Assembly (NCBI RefSeq): GCF_017592475.1
Contig: NZ_JAGFNP010000013.1
Location: 62,001-126,000 of the forward strand
Reading direction: 5' to 3'
Length of the DNA: 64,000 bases
Origin: Glycomyces niveus
GTDB taxonomy: Bacteria > Actinomycetota > Actinomycetes > Mycobacteriales > Micromonosporaceae
Position numbers and translations under genes: made by a program. Each line of letters begins with the position of its first letter. Positions within the stretch are counted from its first letter, which is position 1. This document shows positions 7,816 to 15,328 of the stretch, piece after piece. A model generated the notes under the pieces. It had not been told where the DNA came from. It saw only the letters and a list, made by a program, of their open reading frames with translations, and did not search any database.

Positions 7816-8516
7816 GCGTCCTCGCCGGAGCCGCGGCGGCCGGTCCGGGGACGGGGCCGCGGCCGGTGGTCGAGCTCGACGGCGTCTCCAAGACCTATCC
7901 GGGCGGTGTGCGGGCGCTGCGCGGGGTCACGTTGCGGATCGACGCGGGGGAGATGTGCGCGATCGTCGGCCCGTCCGGTTCGGGCAAGTCGACGATGCTG
8001 CACCTCATCGGGACGCTCGACCGGCCCAGTGAGGGCACGGTCCGCATCGACGGGTTCGATGTGGCGCGGCTGCGCGACAAGCAGCTGTCCGCGCTGCGCG
8101 CCACCAGGATCGGGTTCGTGTTCCAGCAGTTCCACCTCGCGGTGGGGCAGCGGGTCCTCGACAACGTCGCGGACGGCCTGCTCTATTCGGGGCGGCGCTC
8201 CCCTGAGCGGCGGGCGCGCGCCGCGGCGGCCTTGGACCAGGTGGGGCTCGCGCACCGCTTGCACCACTTGCCGAACGAGCTGTCGGGCGGCGAGCGGCAG
8301 CGCGTGGCGGTGGCCCGCGCGATCGTGGGCGAGCCGGCGGTGCTCCTCGCCGACGAGCCGACGGGGAACCTCGACTCCGTGTCCGGCTCCGGCGTGATGC
8401 GGCTCCTCCACGAACTGCACGCGGCCGGGACCACGGTCGTGGTCATCACGCACGACCAGGACATCGCGAAGTCCCTGCCGCGGCAGGTCGCGATGCGCGA
8501 CGGGGAGGTGGTCTGA
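7812..8516 (+). CDS. ABC exporter ATPase (LolD/MacB family)
   Basis: 234 residues. It has Walker A GPSGSGKST, Q-loop VFQQFHL, signature LSGGERQRVAVARA, Walker B VLLADEPTGNLDS and H-loop ITHD. The DEPTGNLDS form and the paired FtsX-type permease place it in the MacB/LolD group, which drives mechanotransmission rather than classic transport. Start ATG overlaps the upstream stop. The stop abuts the permease ATG (TGAATG), so the four genes 6203-9842 form one operon. Confidence 0.95.
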   Translation: MSVLAGAAAAGPGTGPRPVVELDGVSKTYPGGVRALRGVTLRIDAGEMCAIVGPSGSGKSTMLHLIGTLDRPSEGTVRIDGFDVARLRDKQLSALRATRIGFVFQQFHLAVGQRVLDNVADGLLYSGRRSPERRARAAAALDQVGLAHRLHHLPNELSGGERQRVAVARAIVGEPAVLLADEPTGNLDSVSGSGVMRLLHELHAAGTTVVVITHDQDIAKSLPRQVAMRDGEVV

Positions 8517-9842
8517 ATGGACGCGCCCCCCGATGAGCCCGGCGGAGCACCGCCGAGACCAACATCCCCATTGGACGGCGTGGAGGCGAAGCGGCGCAAC
8601 GGTTCGCCGCGGATGCGGTCGCTCCGACCCGCACCCGCCGACGCCGTGAAGACGCTCAGGGCCGCGAGGATGCGCCCGGGCGACGTGCTCCGGGTCGGCG
8701 CGACCGGGCTGCGCACCCGCCCCTTGCGGGCGTGGCTGTCCGCGTTGGGCATCGCGATCGGGATCGCGGCGATGATCGCGGTCGTCGGCATCTCGTCGTC
8801 GAGCCGCGCCGAGCTCGACCGGCAGCTCGAGTCGCTGGGCACGAACCTGCTCACGGTCTCGCCGGGGACGTCGATGATGAGCGGCGAGGTCGGGGTCCTC
8901 CCGTACGAGGCGGTCGCGATGATCGCCCGGATCGGCCCGGTCGAGCGGGTCGCGGCGGTCGGCCAGGTGCCGGACGTGCACGTGTACCGCACCGACCGGA
9001 TCCCGGAGGCGCAGTCCGGCGGCATGACCGTGTGCGCCGCCGAGCTGGGCATCCTCGGCACCGTGGGCGCCGAACTCGCCGACGGGGTGTGGCTGAACGA
9101 GGCCACGTCCCGGTACCCCGCGGTGGTGCTCGGCGCGAGCGCCGCCGAGCAGCTGGGGGTGACCGGCGCGGGCGTCGAGGTGTACCTCGGCGGGCAGTGG
9201 TTCTCGGTGGTGGGCGTCCTGGAGCCGGTGGTGCTCGCCCCGGAGCTCGACCTGACCGTGCTGGTCGGGTGGGCGGCCGCGGAGGCGTATCTCGGCTTCG
9301 ACGGGCACGCGACCACGGTCTACACCCGCGCGCAGGACGCCTACGTGCTCGATGTGGCGGGCGTGCTGGCGGCGACGGCGGACCCGTCGGCGCCGGACGA
9401 GATGTCGGTGTCGCGGCCGTCGGACGCCCTCGAAGCGCAGCAGGCGGTGGACAGCGCGTTCACCGGGATGCTCCTGGGCCTGGGTGCGGTGGCGCTGCTC
9501 GTGGGCGGTGTCGGGGTCGCGAACACGATGGTGATCTCGGTCCTGGAGCGGCGCAGCGAGATCGGGCTGCGGCGGTCGCTGGGGGCGACGAAGGGACAGG
9601 TCCGCACCCAGTTCCTGGCGGAGTCGCTCCTGCTGAGCGCGCTGGGCGGCCTGGGCGGGGTGCTCATCGGGACCGTGGTCACGGTCGGGTACGCGTCCTC
9701 GCAGGGCTGGCCGGCGGTGGTCCCGTACTGGGCGAGCGCCGGCGGTGTGGCGGCGACGCTGTTCATCGGGGCGGTCGCGGGCCTGTACCCGGCGGTGCGG
9801 GCGTCGCGGCTGTCGCCGACGGAGGCCCTTGCCGCGCAGTGA
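8517..9842 (+). CDS. ABC exporter permease (MacB/FtsX family)
   Basis: 441 residues. A cytoplasmic N-terminal stretch (about 60 residues, Pro/Arg-rich) precedes membrane segment 1 (about 73-92, RAWLSALGIAIGIAAMIAVVGI). A MacB-type periplasmic core domain fills about 95-305, and three membrane segments of the FtsX domain occupy about 315-430, including the conserved ERRSEIGLRRSLGAT motif and YPAVRASRLSPTEAL at the end. It works with the preceding ATPase and adaptor. A strong hairpin follows, shared with the convergent esterase gene. The first Met gives an unusually long N-terminus; an internal start nearer residue 40-50 is possible. Confidence 0.92.
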   Translation: MDAPPDEPGGAPPRPTSPLDGVEAKRRNGSPRMRSLRPAPADAVKTLRAARMRPGDVLRVGATGLRTRPLRAWLSALGIAIGIAAMIAVVGISSSSRAELDRQLESLGTNLLTVSPGTSMMSGEVGVLPYEAVAMIARIGPVERVAAVGQVPDVHVYRTDRIPEAQSGGMTVCAAELGILGTVGAELADGVWLNEATSRYPAVVLGASAAEQLGVTGAGVEVYLGGQWFSVVGVLEPVVLAPELDLTVLVGWAAAEAYLGFDGHATTVYTRAQDAYVLDVAGVLAATADPSAPDEMSVSRPSDALEAQQAVDSAFTGMLLGLGAVALLVGGVGVANTMVISVLERRSEIGLRRSLGATKGQVRTQFLAESLLLSALGGLGGVLIGTVVTVGYASSQGWPAVVPYWASAGGVAATLFIGAVAGLYPAVRASRLSPTEALAAQ

Positions 9843-9846
9843 ACAC

Positions 9847-9881
9847 GACGGCGGCCGCCCGGCGAAGGGGCGGCCGCCGTC
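9847..9881. terminator. bidirectional terminator between convergent genes
   Basis: Inverted repeat GACGGCGGCCGCCC / GGGGCGGCCGCCGTC with a short loop, centred in the 47-base gap between the exporter permease (plus) and the esterase (minus). Confidence 0.75.
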
Positions 9882-9889
9882 CTATGCGG

Positions 9890-11359
9890 CTAGAGGTACT
9901 GGCGGAGGACCGGAGTCAGCAGGCCCGCGATCTTCGCGTGCCCGGCGTCGTGCGGGTGGACGTTGTCGCTCGTGTCGGTCGCCGGGTCGACCCAACCGCG
10001 CGTGTCGACGTAGTGGACCTTCGAGTCGCCCGCGTTGTTGCGGTTGGCGACCGCGTTCTGGACCTCCGTGAGCAGCCGCTCGCGGAAGACGCCCATCGCC
10101 AGGATCTCCGCGTTCGGGTACGACTGGCGGACCCGCTGCAGCATCGTGATGTAGTCCGCCTGGAACTGCGCCGCGGACACCTTGTTGTTGGTGCCCAGGT
10201 TGATCACGACGATGTCGGTCTCGTACGTGTTGAACTCCCACAGGTCGTTCGCGTCCTGGTTCGTGGTGCGCAGGAACCAGTCCATCATGCCGCGGCAGTC
10301 GGTCGGCGAGACGCACGCGCCGCCCTCGGCGACCTGCATGTGGGAGGCGCCGACCGCTTCGGCCGAGTTCCACGCGTACGTCGAGAAGGGACGGTTCGCG
10401 TTGGGCTGGCCGACGGTGATGGAGTCGCCGATGAACTCGATGTGCGTGCCGGGGCGGACGGTCGAGCTGGTCGCGCCGCCGGAGCCGAGGATGAACCCGC
10501 CGAAGGAGGGGTCGCCGGTGTAGGAGCCGGCGCGCTCGCGGAAGCCGATGCGGATGGTGTGGGTGCCGGAGAGGCCGCTCCTGACGGTGACGTTGCCCGA
10601 GACCGCGCGCATCCACGTCTCGGCGCCGCCGTCGATCGAGTACCACATGTCGATGGTGCCCCGGAGCTTCACGCCGATGGTGGCGCCGCTGAAGGCGGTC
10701 TCGACGTAGCCGCCGGCCCAGCCCATCTGGTACCAGGCGGCGTCGTCGCGGTCCCAGCGGCCGTAGAACTGGACGTTCGGGTCGGTGAGGGAGCCGTTCC
10801 CGGCGGCGCTCGAGCCGACGGGCACGAGCTTCCAGTGCTGGGTCTCCTCGTTGTTGCGGGTGTACTGGGAGACGCGGCTGCCGGCGGTGGTGGCCCGCTC
10901 CCAGTTGTCGAGGGCCTTGCCGGAGTTGCGGTTCACGAGTTCGACGCTGCCGTCGGACTGGGTGTTGACCTGCCACTGCTGGTTGGTGCCGTTGTTGTCG
11001 GACCACTGGACGATGTCGGCGCCGTTCGCGGTGGACTTGGCGTAGACGTCGAGTACCTGATTCGAGTGCCGGGCCTGGATCCGGTAGTAGCCGCCGCCCG
11101 AGTCCACGAAGCGGAACTGCTGGTTGGTGGCGCTGGAGGCGGTGGCGAGCACGGACTTGGCGCCCGCGGTCGTCGAGCCGCTCTCGATGCTGACGGCGAG
11201 GCCGGAGTAGTCGTTGACGATCCGGTACCAGACGTTGGTCTCGACGGCGGCGGCCGGCGCGGCGGTGAGGGCGGTGAGGCCCGCGGCGGCGCAGACGGCG
11301 ACGACGGCCGCGGCGAGCCAGCGGACCAGCGGGCGGCGGGGTGGAGCGGGAGCGCGCAA
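9890..11359 (-). CDS. secreted SGNH-fold carbohydrate esterase (CE2-like) with ricin-type lectin domain
   Basis: 489 residues from a TTG with an AAGGAG ribosome site 7 bases upstream. A Sec signal peptide (about 1-38, cleavage after APAAA) leads to a ricin-B-type carbohydrate-binding domain (about 40-183, repeated QQF/QQW motifs such as NQQFRFV and NQQWQV). A jelly-roll-like region (about 190-295) and the SGNH hydrolase domain follow. The catalytic Ser is in FIGDSITVG (about residue 311), the block NLGTNNK follows, and the Asp/His pair lies in DNVHPHDAGH near 465-470. Jelly roll plus SGNH is the build of CE2 deacetylases that remove acetyl groups from xylan or mannan. The substrate is inferred. 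A LacI-type operator lies just upstream, fitting carbohydrate control. Confidence 0.88.
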   Translation of the reverse strand: MRAPAPPRRPLVRWLAAAVVAVCAAAGLTALTAAPAAAVETNVWYRIVNDYSGLAVSIESGSTTAGAKSVLATASSATNQQFRFVDSGGGYYRIQARHSNQVLDVYAKSTANGADIVQWSDNNGTNQQWQVNTQSDGSVELVNRNSGKALDNWERATTAGSRVSQYTRNNEETQHWKLVPVGSSAAGNGSLTDPNVQFYGRWDRDDAAWYQMGWAGGYVETAFSGATIGVKLRGTIDMWYSIDGGAETWMRAVSGNVTVRSGLSGTHTIRIGFRERAGSYTGDPSFGGFILGSGGATSSTVRPGTHIEFIGDSITVGQPNANRPFSTYAWNSAEAVGASHMQVAEGGACVSPTDCRGMMDWFLRTTNQDANDLWEFNTYETDIVVINLGTNNKVSAAQFQADYITMLQRVRQSYPNAEILAMGVFRERLLTEVQNAVANRNNAGDSKVHYVDTRGWVDPATDTSDNVHPHDAGHAKIAGLLTPVLRQYL

Positions 11360-11375
11360 GGGGGAACTCCTTAGA

Positions 11376-11390
11376 TTGAAACGTTTAAAT
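11376..11390 (-). promoter_or_regulatory. LacI-type operator before the esterase gene
   Basis: TTGAAACGTTTAAAT contains the perfect palindrome AAACGTTT (11379-11386), the core of operators bound by LacI-family sugar regulators in actinomycetes. It lies 17-31 bases upstream of the TTG start, where a repressor would block RNA polymerase. No LacI gene is in the window. Confidence 0.6.
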
Positions 11391-11641
11391 GTCTTGCTAC
11401 CGTTGTAGGATACCGCTTACACGTGAGCGGGGCCACCCCTCGATACGCCCGAAATCAACGAGTTCGCGACACCACCCGACAACGTCGCCCAACACCACCC
11501 GACAACCCCGGACCCGACCTGAACCCGCCCCCGCCCCGCCCGCTGTGCCCCCCGCACCAACTCCACCGGTCGCGCCGCCGAATGTCAGACCCACGCCGTA
11601 CCCTGACAAGGACCGATACGCCCGGCCAGCAGGAGGAAGAC

Positions 11642-13606
11642 GTGGCACTCGCGCTGTACCGCAAATACCGGCCGCAGACCTTCGCCGAGGTCGTCGGCCA
11701 AGAACACGTCACCGAACCCCTCATCAACGCCATCCGCGCCGGCCGCCTCAACCACGCCTACCTCTTCTCAGGCCCCCGCGGCTGCGGCAAGACCTCCTCC
11801 GCCCGCATCCTCGCCCGCTCCCTCAACTGCGCCCAAGGCCCCACCCCCGAACCCTGCGGCGAATGCCGCTCCTGCAAAGCCCTCGCCGCAGACGGCCACG
11901 GCTCCGTCGACGTCATCGAAATCGACGCCGCCAGCCACGGCGGCGTCGACGACGCCCGCGAACTGCGCGAACGCGCCGTCTTCGCCCCCGTCGACTCCCG
12001 CTTCAAGATCTACATCATCGACGAAGCCCACATGGTCACCGCCGCAGGCTTCAACGCCCTCCTCAAACTCGTCGAAGAACCCCCCGAATACGTCCTCTTC
12101 ATCTTCGCCACCACCGAACCCGACAAAGTCCTCCCCACCATCCGCTCCCGCACCCACCACTACCCCTTCCGCCTCATCGCCCCACCCGCCATGCGCGACC
12201 TCTGCCGCCGCCTCTGCGACGAAGAAGGCGCCATCGTCGCCGACGACGTCCTCCCCCTCGTCGTCCGCGCCGGCGGCGGCTCCGCCCGCGACACCCTCTC
12301 CGTCCTCGACCAGCTCATCGCCGGCGCCGGACCCGAAGGCGTCACCTACGAACGCGCCGCCGCCCTCCTCGGCGTCACCGACGCCGGCCTCCTCGACGAA
12401 ATGTGCGAAGCCTTCGCCGCCGCCGACGGCCGTGCCGTCATGGAAGTCGTCGAACGCGTCGTCGAAGGCGGCCACGACCCCCGCCGCTTCGCCGGCGACC
12501 TCCTCGAACGCCTCCGCGACCTCATCGTCCTCCACCAAGTCCCCGACGCCGGCACCACCGGCCTCGTCGACGCCCCCACCGACCAGCTCGCCAAGATGAC
12601 CAGCCAGGCCACCCGCATGGGCACCTCCACCCTCACCCGCATGGCCGAAGTCATCGCCGCCGGCCTCGCCGGCATGCGCGGCGCCACCGCCCCCCGCCTC
12701 CTCCTCGAACTCGCCTGCGTCCGCGCCATCCTCCCCGGCTCCGACGAATCCATGGCCGGACTCACCCAGCGCCTCGAAACCCTCGAACAACGCGCCGCCG
12801 GAGCCGCCTTCGCCGCCCCGGTCCGCGACCTCCCTGTGTCCAGCGGCCCTCCCGCCGCCGCCCGCGCCGCGCTGGCGAAGGCCGCCGAGCCCGCCCCGGT
12901 CGAGGAAGCCGCCGCTCCGGCGGCCGTCCCGCCGTGGGAAGACGAAGTCGAGCAGGCCAAACCCGCTGCGGCCGCACCGGAACCGGTGGCGGCGGCCCCG
13001 GCTCCCGCCCCCGCGGACGACTGGGCCGACGCCGAACCGTTCCCCGCAACGGAGTCCGCATACACGCCGCCCGCCGACGCCGGGGGCGTGACCGCCGCTT
13101 CGATCCGGCGCCAGTGGGACCGGATCATGATGGCGGTCAAGGACAAGAAGCGCACTACGGCGGCGCTGCTGCAGGACGCGACGATCGCCGACGCCACCGA
13201 CAACGAGGTGGTGCTCGCGTTCAAGCACGCCTTCCACGCCGAGAACCTGCAGAAGGAGCCCGCGTACGGCATCGTCGTGGGCGTCTTCAACGAGGTGCTG
13301 GGCGGCAGCTGGAAGATCCGGTGCGAGGTGGGGGAGGCCGGGAGCCTCCCAAAAGCGGCCACGGGACCGGCGCCTAGCCCGGCGCCGAGCCGCCCCGCGC
13401 CCGCCGCGGCTCCGAGCGCCAGCCCGCAGGCCGCCCCGGCCCGCCAGGCCACCGCACCCGCCGCGGAGTCCTTCGAGGAGCCTCCGGCCGATGACTTCGA
13501 CGAACCGAGCGCGGACGACCCGGTGGCCCCGGGCGGCTTCGGCACGAGCGAGGAGCAGGCCGTCAAACTCCTGACGACCGCCTTCAGCGCCAAGCAGATC
13601 GCTTAG
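11642..13606 (+). CDS. dnaX: DNA polymerase III subunit gamma/tau
   Basis: 654 residues from a GTG directly after a strong ribosome site (AGGAGGAAGAC); the protein begins VALALYRKYRPQTFAEVVGQ as in the family. The AAA+ clamp-loader core has Walker A GPRGCGKTSSARILA, a zinc site with four Cys (CAQGPTPEPCGECRSC), Walker B IIDEAHM and sensor region TTEPDKVLPTIRSR. Domain III ends near residue 380. The rest is an Ala/Pro-rich linker with one folded segment (about 480-565, from SIRRQWDRIMMAVKDKKR), then another Pro/Ala stretch. No slippery A-run is present, so the gamma form by frameshift is not expected. It lies upstream of ybaB and recR, a classic order. Codon choice changes within the gene near 12830. 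Confidence 0.97.
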   Translation: MALALYRKYRPQTFAEVVGQEHVTEPLINAIRAGRLNHAYLFSGPRGCGKTSSARILARSLNCAQGPTPEPCGECRSCKALAADGHGSVDVIEIDAASHGGVDDARELRERAVFAPVDSRFKIYIIDEAHMVTAAGFNALLKLVEEPPEYVLFIFATTEPDKVLPTIRSRTHHYPFRLIAPPAMRDLCRRLCDEEGAIVADDVLPLVVRAGGGSARDTLSVLDQLIAGAGPEGVTYERAAALLGVTDAGLLDEMCEAFAAADGRAVMEVVERVVEGGHDPRRFAGDLLERLRDLIVLHQVPDAGTTGLVDAPTDQLAKMTSQATRMGTSTLTRMAEVIAAGLAGMRGATAPRLLLELACVRAILPGSDESMAGLTQRLETLEQRAAGAAFAAPVRDLPVSSGPPAAARAALAKAAEPAPVEEAAAPAAVPPWEDEVEQAKPAAAAPEPVAAAPAPAPADDWADAEPFPATESAYTPPADAGGVTAASIRRQWDRIMMAVKDKKRTTAALLQDATIADATDNEVVLAFKHAFHAENLQKEPAYGIVVGVFNEVLGGSWKIRCEVGEAGSLPKAATGPAPSPAPSRPAPAAAPSASPQAAPARQATAPAAESFEEPPADDFDEPSADDPVAPGGFGTSEEQAVKLLTTAFSAKQIA

Positions 13607-13622
13607 GCACCCCTCGCAATAG

Positions 13623-13631
13623 TTATCCACA
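13623..13631 (+). promoter_or_regulatory. DnaA box (TTATCCACA)
   Basis: Perfect match to the canonical bacterial DnaA box, 17 bases after the dnaX stop, followed by GGC. Confidence 0.55.
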
Positions 13632-13768
13632 GGCAAGAAACTCATCGTTGCCGCTCTGCAACCGGCCGTGACATCGTTGAGGCATGCGCCGAACAACCGC
13701 CATCACCAGCCACTCGACCACGAAGGTCCACAAGGCTGCGGTGCGCGCTGCATCACTTCCTATCGGAG

Positions 13769-13777
13769 TTGTCCACA
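13769..13777 (+). promoter_or_regulatory. DnaA box (TTGTCCACA)
   Basis: Exact match to the form preferred in high-G+C actinomycetes, same orientation as the box at 13623 and likewise followed by GGC. Confidence 0.5.
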
Positions 13778-14080
13778 GGCGGGAACTTGCTGTTGTCGAG
13801 CAATTTCGAAGCGTGTCAGCCTTGAGACAAAAACGCCATCGGGCATCAGCGGGATGGCGGCGACAGAAGGGGATTCGCGAACGTCGCCATACCGAGGTCG
13901 CGCGCGGGAAGCCACCCGCGCGCGGCCCCCGCCCAGATGCCCCACCGCCCCTCGCTCCCGCGGGGGCACGATCGGGCGGCCGGACACACCGGTCCGGCCG
14001 CCCGCCACAACACGGTTGTCGCCCGAGACGGATAGGCTGGCGGGACACCAAGGAGACCGGAGCCGACGGCGAGGAGTGAC

Positions 14081-14425
14081 ATGGACATGTTCGCAGGAGG
14101 AGACCTGCAGAAGATGCTGCAGCAGGCGCAGCAGATGCAGGCCGACATGATGCAGGCCCAGGCCGAGCTGGCCGAGTCCGAAGTCACCGCCTCCGCCGGT
14201 GGCGGCCTCGTGAGCGCCACGGTCACCGGCGACGGCGAGCTCAAGGGCGTCAAGATCGACCCGAAGGCCGTCGACCCCGAGGACGTCGAGACCCTCGAAG
14301 ACCTCATCCTCGCCGCGGTCCAGGCCGCCAACGCCGACGCCAAGCGCCTCGCCGCCGAGAAGATGGGCCCGCTCGGCGACGCCCTCGGCGGCATGACCGG
14401 CGGCCTCGGCATCCCCGGCATGTAA
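14081..14425 (+). CDS. YbaB/EbfC-family nucleoid-associated protein
   Basis: 114 residues, the normal length. The N-terminal helix is rich in Gln/Met (LQKMLQQAQQMQADMMQAQAEL), then comes the beta hairpin VTASAGGGLVSATVTGDGELKGVKIDP, then a helix and a Gly/Met-rich tail. The family forms tweezer-like dimers that bind DNA. In many bacteria the gene sits between dnaX and recR, as here. Ribosome site GCGAGGAGTGAC directly before ATG. Forty-two bases separate it from recR, so they are probably co-transcribed. Confidence 0.95.
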   Translation: MDMFAGGDLQKMLQQAQQMQADMMQAQAELAESEVTASAGGGLVSATVTGDGELKGVKIDPKAVDPEDVETLEDLILAAVQAANADAKRLAAEKMGPLGDALGGMTGGLGIPGM

Positions 14426-14467
14426 GCCTGAATCGAACACCGACTAGCCGCAGGAAAAGAGAGATCC

Positions 14468-15064
14468 TTGTACGACGGGGCTTTGGGCGACCTCATTGAA
14501 GAGCTGGGCCAGCTTCCGGGCATCGGGCCCAAGAGCGCTCAGCGGCTCGCCTTTCACCTGCTGGCTTCCGAGAGCGCCGACGTCGAGCGGCTGACCTCGG
14601 CGCTCGAGCGGGTCAAGGCTCAGGTGCGGTTCTGCGAGACCTGCGGGAACGTGACCGAGTCGGAGCAGTGCGGGATCTGCCGGGACCCGCGGCGGTCCGA
14701 GACGCTCATCTGCGTGGTCGAGGAGCCGAAGGACGTGCTCGCGATCGAGCGCACCGGGGAGTTCCGCGGGCGGTACCACGTGCTCGGTGGCGCGATCAAT
14801 CCGCTGGAGGGCATCGGTCCGGATGATCTGCGGATCCGGCAGCTCATGGTGCGTCTCCAGAAGGGAGAGACCAAGGAGCTGATCCTCGCCACGGACCCGA
14901 ACACCGAGGGCGAGGCGACGGCGACGTATCTGGCGATGCTCGTGAAGCCCATGGGGTTCAAGGTGACCCGGCTCGCGAGTGGCCTGCCGGTGGGCGGGGA
15001 CCTGGAGTACGCGGACGAGGTGACGCTGGGCCGGGCGTTCTCGGGCCGGCGCGACGTCGACTGA
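14468..15064 (+). CDS. recR: recombination protein RecR
   Basis: 198 residues from a TTG start (MYDGALGDLIEELGQLPGIGPKSAQR). A helix-hairpin-helix near 15-32 (LPGIGPKSAQRLAFHLL), a four-Cys zinc finger at about 56-72 (CETCGNVTESEQCGIC), a Toprim domain from LICVVEEPKDVLAIE to about residue 175 with DPNTEGEATA, and a short C-terminal Walker-B-like region. RecR forms a ring clamp and loads RecA with RecO at gaps. Ribosome site GGAAAAGAGAG. Family length is 196-200, which supports the TTG start. Confidence 0.97.
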   Translation: MYDGALGDLIEELGQLPGIGPKSAQRLAFHLLASESADVERLTSALERVKAQVRFCETCGNVTESEQCGICRDPRRSETLICVVEEPKDVLAIERTGEFRGRYHVLGGAINPLEGIGPDDLRIRQLMVRLQKGETKELILATDPNTEGEATATYLAMLVKPMGFKVTRLASGLPVGGDLEYADEVTLGRAFSGRRDVD

Positions 15065-15328
15065 GGGGAGTCGGCGAGCGGGGGCGAACCTCTTGGGGCA
15101 CTGCGGACTGTAGTCGGCGCGTGGTGCAGCGTAGCGGCGCTCCTGAGCGTGGCGTTTTTGTATTCCCTTGCGGCGCAACGGGTTTCACTTCGTAGCGATC
15201 CTGGCGATTTGGGTAACAATATTCGCCGAAACGGTCACGATCACATAACGCTTAACAGTGGTGTAACTCACCTGGATCTAGGCTGTCTCTACCTCCGAAT
15301 ACCCAACGACCGACGGGTGAGACAACCT

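Larger units (their letters stand above)
13607..14080. other. dnaX-ybaB intergenic region with DnaA-box-like sites
   Basis: 474 bases without a convincing gene. The 131-codon frame at 13684-14079 is Arg/Pro-rich without recognisable domains and is treated as chance. Lower G+C than its surroundings in the first half. Two sites match DnaA boxes (13623-13631 and 13769-13777). The second half has GC-rich inverted repeats. The ybaB promoter must lie here, but no confident -35/-10 pair was found. Confidence 0.5.

Noticed and set aside
11642..13606. Programmed frameshift in dnaX giving a gamma form
   Set aside because: No A-run or other slippery heptamer near the expected position.
13684..14079. 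131-codon frame between dnaX and ybaB
   Set aside because: Composition is Arg/Pro-rich with no domain, it runs through DnaA-box DNA and inverted repeats, and it has no ribosome site.
15149..15328. Upstream extension of the oligopeptide-binding protein to 15149
   Set aside because: It would bury the lipoprotein signal peptide under 60 residues of unlikely sequence; the ATG at 15329 gives a proper lipobox signal.
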